Source: Candidatus Heimdallarchaeota archaeon (GTDB taxonomy: Archaea > Asgardarchaeota > Heimdallarchaeia > Hodarchaeales > Hodarchaeaceae). Taken from it: DNA of 64,000 nt. Below, in pieces: positions 58,958 to 64,000 of this stretch; within the stretch, counting starts at the first letter, position 1; the number at the start of each line of letters is the position of its first letter. The DNA is taken from assembly GCA_020353515.1 (NCBI GenBank), contig CP070695.1, positions 4,591,414 through 4,655,413 on the forward strand, read 5' to 3'. Below the pieces are notes generated by a model that did not search any database, was not told the origin of the DNA, and saw nothing but the letters and a program-made list of their open reading frames with translations. The translations under genes and the position numbers were made by a program.

Positions 58958-60370
58958 TTAAACCCAATCTGCAGAGTCAATCTTTGTGGGCAGATAGGTA
59001 CCAGTCATAAATCGCCAGTCTTTCCCAGCTAGCGCTTGGATCTCGGCCTTTCTCCCAGTTTCAGTCATAATTTTAATCTGTTTTTCCCATTCAGGACGAG
59101 ATTTCACAAAATCTTCTTGAAGTAAATCCTCGGCTCGTTTCATGTCGTTTTCGGTCATTTTGATGAGCACAGACTTTGGAATTGAATATTCCTTGATATC
59201 GGAAGGTAATAATCCTAGCCATCGAATATCTGGAACAGCAAGTTCCACACTTTCAAAACTCAGGGCTTTACTCCCTATTGAATACACTCTCAAGATATCT
59301 AGACCATAAGGATCAGCATCTAAAAACCCCAAGATTGGAATTTGTAGCTCTTCATGAATCTTTTTGATGAACATTCTCGTGGCCATATCTGGTTGGCCAG
59401 AAGCGGTTATTAAAACGCATGGAAGATAGTTAAAGAATTTATCTTCTGCTAAATCTTGGAAAACTGCATCTTTTTCTATCACTAGGACGAATTCGGCATC
59501 ACTCTCGATATTGTCAATCTGATCTAACATCGGAGTAATAGCATGCCCTCCTAAGCCTTGAGTACAATCAATCCGATCCCCGCCTTCAGTAAAAGACATT
59601 CTACCTATGACTTTCCCTTTCGCAGAAGCGATTACGTTCAAAGAATTTCGAGATACCCGTAATAATGCTCCTAGGTCTTCAATTAATCCGTCGGATACTC
59701 GTTGATTTTCAAATAGGTTGACATCACGATAAAATAAGTGTCGCTTTGTCGCATGTTTTTCGGTATCGAGGATTTCACTTACATACCGCATTAAACCTGT
59801 CAACTGTACAACACTTTTCACACTACTGAGGTGGCGAAATTGTCTATCAACTACATGGCTTCCTAAGAGAACCATTTTAGAATTGTCATCATAACCTACA
59901 TTTTCAGAACTACGAGCTGGAATGCGAAATGCTGCTCCTTTGGGATCCTCAGCAATTTCTTCAAGAAATCTTCTTGCAACTGCCTGTAAACGTGCCCTTG
60001 TTTCCTCTGGAAGTACATTGTCTACTTTAAGAACTGATACAGGTAAGTCGATATCCTGAGACGTCATCACCTTTCGTAGTTCCTTTACTTTGGATAAATC
60101 AACTTTTCGTCGTATTTGTAATACTACCTCCTCTGACTTTGCCAATTGCCACAGTGAATCAAGATTACTCTTTTTAAGTTCTTGATAACGTTTTGTTTTC
60201 TTTGCTCCAAAAAAGATTAAAAACGGTTGTTTTGTTTTTAAACCTAGCTGGTTTTTTACAATCGTTCTAATGGCACTAAGAGAACCATCTTTTTCAATAT
60301 CAGATTTTATAACCTTATTAGTGAAGGAATAATCTTCAATAATTGTTTTAATAAATTGTTTAGACACCAT
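58958..60370 (-). CDS. Topoisomerase VI subunit A / Spo11-like protein with extended N-terminus
   Basis: A 470-aa protein. Seen: FRIPARSSENVGYDD near residue 148, the catalytic tyrosine region KRHLFYRDVNLF with Tyr214, and the Toprim metal site with Glu299 in VIEKDAVFQ and DAD in GFLDADPYGLDI (Asp351, Asp353). Archaeal Top6A is about 360-390 aa with its Tyr near residue 105, so this protein carries roughly 110-120 extra N-terminal residues. No top6B gene is adjacent, although it may lie outside the window. The gene starts 9 bp after the giant HhH-repeat gene. It may be the housekeeping A subunit or a Spo11-like variant. Confidence 0.85.
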   Translation of the reverse strand: MVSKQFIKTIIEDYSFTNKVIKSDIEKDGSLSAIRTIVKNQLGLKTKQPFLIFFGAKKTKRYQELKKSNLDSLWQLAKSEEVVLQIRRKVDLSKVKELRKVMTSQDIDLPVSVLKVDNVLPEETRARLQAVARRFLEEIAEDPKGAAFRIPARSSENVGYDDNSKMVLLGSHVVDRQFRHLSSVKSVVQLTGLMRYVSEILDTEKHATKRHLFYRDVNLFENQRVSDGLIEDLGALLRVSRNSLNVIASAKGKVIGRMSFTEGGDRIDCTQGLGGHAITPMLDQIDNIESDAEFVLVIEKDAVFQDLAEDKFFNYLPCVLITASGQPDMATRMFIKKIHEELQIPILGFLDADPYGLDILRVYSIGSKALSFESVELAVPDIRWLGLLPSDIKEYSIPKSVLIKMTENDMKRAEDLLQEDFVKSRPEWEKQIKIMTETGRKAEIQALAGKDWRFMTGTYLPTKIDSADWV

Positions 60371-60379
60371 TAATCCATC

Positions 60380-63300
60380 CTATTCTTTTGTCATATAAGC
60401 GTCCAGTCGTCCAACAACATCTGCTTTTCTTCTAAGTCGGACATTAGCTTTTATCTGTTTGATTTTTGCTGCTGATAAACCATAAACTTGCTTTAGATCA
60501 CCATCAGGCCAATAAAGGAAATCAATTATCCGGTTTATCCCCTTTTTAACTAATTCTTGAGCAACAGGAATAGGTAAATCTGCTAATCTAACGATTGGAC
60601 TTTCTAAATCATGAATACAAGCTTTTATTAATTTAGATGGGACGTAATCATCAGGAATGAAGTTATATCTCTTAAGATGAAAGTAGAGATCCTCTATATT
60701 GTCAATCCCCATTTCGTGAAAAGTAGCAATATGTTCTTCAGGAATCCTTACGAAGTTTTCAATTGGGGTTCCTAGACTCTTTTTCCGCTTTAAAGCACCA
60801 AGGTTGACTTTTCGATATTTCGATAATTCATATCTCTTTATTTCAAGTAATTCCGCTAAGTCATCTTTAGGCCAGAATAAGAACTCAATTGTTGAAGTTA
60901 TCCCTGCATTATACAATAAGGGGATCTTCTGGGGAAAGCTATCTTGTACGGTTGGTAAAATTGCAACAGGTTTCTCTAACACCCGTTTTACGGTTTCAAC
61001 TGGTTTTACAAGTGACTTGGTTAATCTTTCTGTATCTAAACGGAAGTATAGATCTACAACATTATCGACCCCCAGACTCGTAATTTGTTCTAATTGTTTA
61101 GGAGAAAATGCTCTGAGTGAGGATAATTTGACCCTAAATTCGGTATCAGTTTTTTTATGGGTTATTATATCTACTAGATTTATTGAATTCCTCGCTGAAT
61201 TGTATTCTTCCTCATCTATGATTCCCATAGGATCTTCTAGTTGAGAAAATTCAGTTTTTATTAGTTGAGTTACCGAAGTTACTCCGTTGAACGCTAATGG
61301 AGTAACATATTGCGGAGGGAGTAAGCTATAATAAGCTAAAGATGAGTTAAGGGCATCTTTAAGGTTTGCTAAACGGGATTTTAATTGATCAGAGACAGAA
61401 ATTGTTCCTAAGTCTATAAATAGAAGATCTTCCAGAACCCTAATCCCATGTTTCTCAATTTCTGTAAAATCTATGTACCCTGACTCAATGAAAGTTGGAA
61501 GAGGAGTATCGGCCTCGGTTATTTCACCAGCAGCCTCAAAGTCGAACTCTGTTTTTAGAGAAGCTATCTCAGATATATCCATACCTATAAGTTTGGTTAA
61601 AGCACCATTGGGAGTGAATAACCAATCGGAGATTGTTGAAACACCACTTTGTGACAGTTTTCGCAAATCATTTAAAGGTAACTCCTCAGATAACCGATTT
61701 ATTGGACTATCAAGAATTTCATATAGCTTTTCCAATTCCTTCTGCTTAAAATCCTCTCTATCACGTAAGATAAATTCCTGGATTGAAGTAATATTCTTCT
61801 TATCCAATTCAGAAATGATTTTAGTAGGAATAATTCCTGAAAAATTATCTAGTGGAATTATCTCATCCTCTAAGTGTTTAATAACTTCAGGCATCTTGAT
61901 TCCGGTTACCAATGCCCTAGTCTTAGGTGAGGTAGATCCTATCTTTTCAGCAAGTTCTCTAATACTCTCGTCGAAAATGTCTCCAATATGATTTATGGAA
62001 TGTTCTTTGAAAATAGATAACCATTCTAAGGTTATTTTAGGAATAAAACATATGGGAATGTTTAAGAATTGTTCTATTTCATTGAAATTTAGTGTTTCCA
62101 ATTCAGCAAAGAATTCAGAGGGATCAGTTCCTAATATTGTCTCAATCCGTTCTGTAGAAGTTGAATAGGCATCTTGTAAGGTCTCAATACGTTTTTGTTT
62201 TAGATTTTTAACCTCTTCTCGGTCTGATCCAAAAACTAAACTCAACGGGATAGTCAAAATTGAAAATATTCGAGTCCATCTCTCTCTGTCTATCCGTATT
62301 GTTTTATCTCCTTCTTTTGCAAGATAGATGTCCTCCTTGGGGCTAGTTAAAAGCTCAAAAACGGTTTTTATTTCCTCACGTTGTAATGCGGCGAGATAGT
62401 CTGAAGGAAAATTGAGTTTCTCTATTGTCAATCGTTTTAGAAAAGTTATAACTGCAGTAATATTAATTGAATCCTGAATGGCTTTAATTCTTGCTGCTTG
62501 TATTTGTGTACGATTTTCAAGTTCCTCCTGAGACTCTATCATCAGATCTAAAACCGTTCTGACTTTTGCTTTTTGGAAATTCTTTATTTCTTCTTTTGTA
62601 GGTATAGGACTTATTTCGATTGGTAGGTCTAGAATGGTTTTTGCATCAAGTATTATTTGCCAATCAATATCACTATCAACAAAGGTTTTCGGAGTTGCCA
62701 CATAATATAAATCAGCTAGACTCTCTATACCCAAACGAGTAAGTTTTCGAATAGTGTTTCTATCGAAAAGTGAAACTTTAGTAAGAGGAATCATCTTCTC
62801 CTCTTTCATTGATTTAATATTATTGAAGTTAAGGTCTTTCTTCATCGCAACCACTTGTTTTAAGTCCATCTCAAGTGTATTGATAATTTGGTCCTCAGGC
62901 GTAGTTAAGAAGTCGTAAATTGTAGATATTTGCTCATCAGCGAGTATTTGAAGCTGCTTCCGAGGCAATCCTTCCAGAATTGAAACAGATGTTTCTGTTG
63001 ACTCACGAAGCTGGACAAGATTAATTTTCTTTCTTAAATTAGCAACATTTTCTGGGGGTGTCTCCAAGATCTCGGAAAGTTCTTCCTCAGAGGTTATTAG
63101 GAAACGAATTATGGTGTCAATCCGTTTTTTAACCAAATTATCGATATATTTAGCTGCAATAATACCAGTAAGGTAAGTCACGGGAAGTTCTAAAGCTTCC
63201 ATGGCTTTTTCAACATAACTCCAATCTATTTCGTCATCTTCATCTAACATGTCTTCAGAAGCGGTAAAGTAGAGATCCTCAACCGTTTCAATACCATAAC

Positions 63301-64000
63301 CTAATAATGTTGAAATTGTCTTACGATTGTATCCACACACTGCTTCCAAAGGCATTCCGTGTTCTTTAATTGCTACTGATTGCTTTAATTCGTCAATACG
63401 AGGTAAAGACATTTTAAGAATTGATTTTAAATCATTAGGTGACCAATAAATAAGCTTTATTATCTGATCAATTCCATTACTTGCTAATCGTTCGAGACCA
63501 TCATGTGAAATTCGGATTGCAGTTTTATCTGAACTACTCCGAAGCTGTAACATTGCCACGGGTGTTTCAAGGATACGTTGAAACCTTTCAATTTTTTTCC
63601 ACTTAACACCCATTACTCCAAATGTGTCCTTTCGTGCACAGAAATACACACTTTCCACTGTGGAGAAGCCTTTAGAAATTAAGGATTTCATTTCAGTAGC
63701 GGAAATGACTCCAAGGTCAATCAGAGGCATGCCAGAGAGGAAGAGATCGAAACTTGACAGCATGGTATTAACAAAATTCTCATCACGACCGATTAATTCT
63801 TCAATTTCTGTTTTTGACCAAGTAACTAAATCAATAAAGGAATTGATGTTATTAGCATGAAGTCTAGCAATCCATATCGGTTTTATTTGAGGAATTCTCG
63901 AGATTGGAGTTAAAAAGAGTGTATTTAATTGCTCTATTTCACGTTTAGATAATTCTAATTGTTTTATTTTGCCATTAGAATATGGAAGTTGATAGTAAAG
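60380..64000 (-). CDS. Giant helix-hairpin-helix-like repeat protein (5' partial)
   Basis: A repeat protein of at least 1206 residues. An ATG at 63763 is in frame, but 79 further codons up to the window edge have no stop and continue the repeat (NINSFIDLVTWSKTEIEELI), so the true start is beyond 64000. About 19 repeats of 55-65 residues are visible, alternating between GI-x-(T/S)-I-x-DLYF and GI-x-x-IIxFLYWPxxDLxxxL, reminiscent of HhH/DUF4332-like domains that bind DNA or proteins. No enzyme motif. It is followed at 9 bp by the topoisomerase VI A-like gene, suggesting joint action on DNA. Confidence 0.75.
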   Translation of the reverse strand, partial: LYYQLPYSNGKIKQLELSKREIEQLNTLFLTPISRIPQIKPIWIARLHANNINSFIDLVTWSKTEIEELIGRDENFVNTMLSSFDLFLSGMPLIDLGVISATEMKSLISKGFSTVESVYFCARKDTFGVMGVKWKKIERFQRILETPVAMLQLRSSSDKTAIRISHDGLERLASNGIDQIIKLIYWSPNDLKSILKMSLPRIDELKQSVAIKEHGMPLEAVCGYNRKTISTLLGYGIETVEDLYFTASEDMLDEDDEIDWSYVEKAMEALELPVTYLTGIIAAKYIDNLVKKRIDTIIRFLITSEEELSEILETPPENVANLRKKINLVQLRESTETSVSILEGLPRKQLQILADEQISTIYDFLTTPEDQIINTLEMDLKQVVAMKKDLNFNNIKSMKEEKMIPLTKVSLFDRNTIRKLTRLGIESLADLYYVATPKTFVDSDIDWQIILDAKTILDLPIEISPIPTKEEIKNFQKAKVRTVLDLMIESQEELENRTQIQAARIKAIQDSINITAVITFLKRLTIEKLNFPSDYLAALQREEIKTVFELLTSPKEDIYLAKEGDKTIRIDRERWTRIFSILTIPLSLVFGSDREEVKNLKQKRIETLQDAYSTSTERIETILGTDPSEFFAELETLNFNEIEQFLNIPICFIPKITLEWLSIFKEHSINHIGDIFDESIRELAEKIGSTSPKTRALVTGIKMPEVIKHLEDEIIPLDNFSGIIPTKIISELDKKNITSIQEFILRDREDFKQKELEKLYEILDSPINRLSEELPLNDLRKLSQSGVSTISDWLFTPNGALTKLIGMDISEIASLKTEFDFEAAGEITEADTPLPTFIESGYIDFTEIEKHGIRVLEDLLFIDLGTISVSDQLKSRLANLKDALNSSLAYYSLLPPQYVTPLAFNGVTSVTQLIKTEFSQLEDPMGIIDEEEYNSARNSINLVDIITHKKTDTEFRVKLSSLRAFSPKQLEQITSLGVDNVVDLYFRLDTERLTKSLVKPVETVKRVLEKPVAILPTVQDSFPQKIPLLYNAGITSTIEFLFWPKDDLAELLEIKRYELSKYRKVNLGALKRKKSLGTPIENFVRIPEEHIATFHEMGIDNIEDLYFHLKRYNFIPDDYVPSKLIKACIHDLESPIVRLADLPIPVAQELVKKGINRIIDFLYWPDGDLKQVYGLSAAKIKQIKANVRLRRKADVVGRLDAYMTKE

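Noticed and set aside
1..64000. CRISPR array, insertion sequence or prophage
   Set aside because: No regularly spaced repeats, transposase, integrase or phage structural genes were seen.

Overview
The window is AT-rich archaeal DNA and most likely comes from an Asgard archaeon (Promethearchaeota). The evidence is its mixture of genes. Seven Ras/Rab/Arf-like small GTPases lie in 64 kb, next to a leucine-rich-repeat protein, a B-box-like zinc protein, archaeal topoisomerase VI subunit A, an archaeal-type dUTPase, an archaeal HTH/Zn-ribbon regulator and a four-subunit pyruvate:ferredoxin oxidoreductase. Bacterial-type UvrB and UvrC and a condensin set (SMC, ScpA, two ScpB-like proteins) are also present. 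Many genes start with TTG or GTG behind GGAGG/GGTGA-type ribosome binding sites. The phylum call is inference from gene content; no rRNA or tRNA is visible.

Layout. 1-7.7 kb: end of an LRR gene with two compensating frameshifts, ornithine aminotransferase, dUTPase, a small HTH/Zn-ribbon regulator, two duplicated membrane proteins, a small GTPase and a dolichol-phosphate-mannose-synthase-like glycosyltransferase. 8-10.9 kb: an unknown protein and a long coiled-coil protein (overlapping genes), followed by two divergent small GTPases. 11-21.9 kb: an MFS transporter, then the chromosome-organisation block smc-scpA, a TrmB-type regulator with a very long coiled coil on the opposite strand, and two consecutive scpB-like genes. 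21.9-26.6 kb: a tandem pair of Rab-like GTPases and the porGDAB operon. 27-31.9 kb: small unknown genes, an alpha/beta hydrolase with an extra N-terminal domain, and an orphan DUF499-type ATPase. 31.9-43 kb: uvrC, a giant GNAT fusion protein, a TM2-like membrane protein, a divergent GTPase, uvrB and dihydrolipoamide dehydrogenase. 43.3-49.6 kb: an ArsB/NhaD-type permease, an exported DJ-1/PfpI protein, an ArsR-like regulator with an unknown partner, a second MFS transporter and an unknown protein.

49.8-55.9 kb is the most unusual region: a compact co-directional cluster of a PadR regulator, a BtrH-like protein, a short UvrA lacking the UvrB-binding domain, a second BtrH-like protein and a SagB-type nitroreductase. 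The regulator's promoter carries two tandem copies of a 14-bp operator-like site. The cluster resembles small-molecule or peptide-modification loci with a UvrA2/DrrC-type protein for self-protection, and I know of no named system with this composition.

56-64 kb holds small zinc-finger genes, one apparently frameshifted, a methyltransferase, another GTPase, and a probable operon on the minus strand. That operon carries a giant helix-hairpin-helix-like repeat protein, open to the window edge, then a topoisomerase VI A/Spo11-like protein with an extended N-terminus, then an unknown protein. No CRISPR array, insertion sequence, prophage or RNA gene could be supported.
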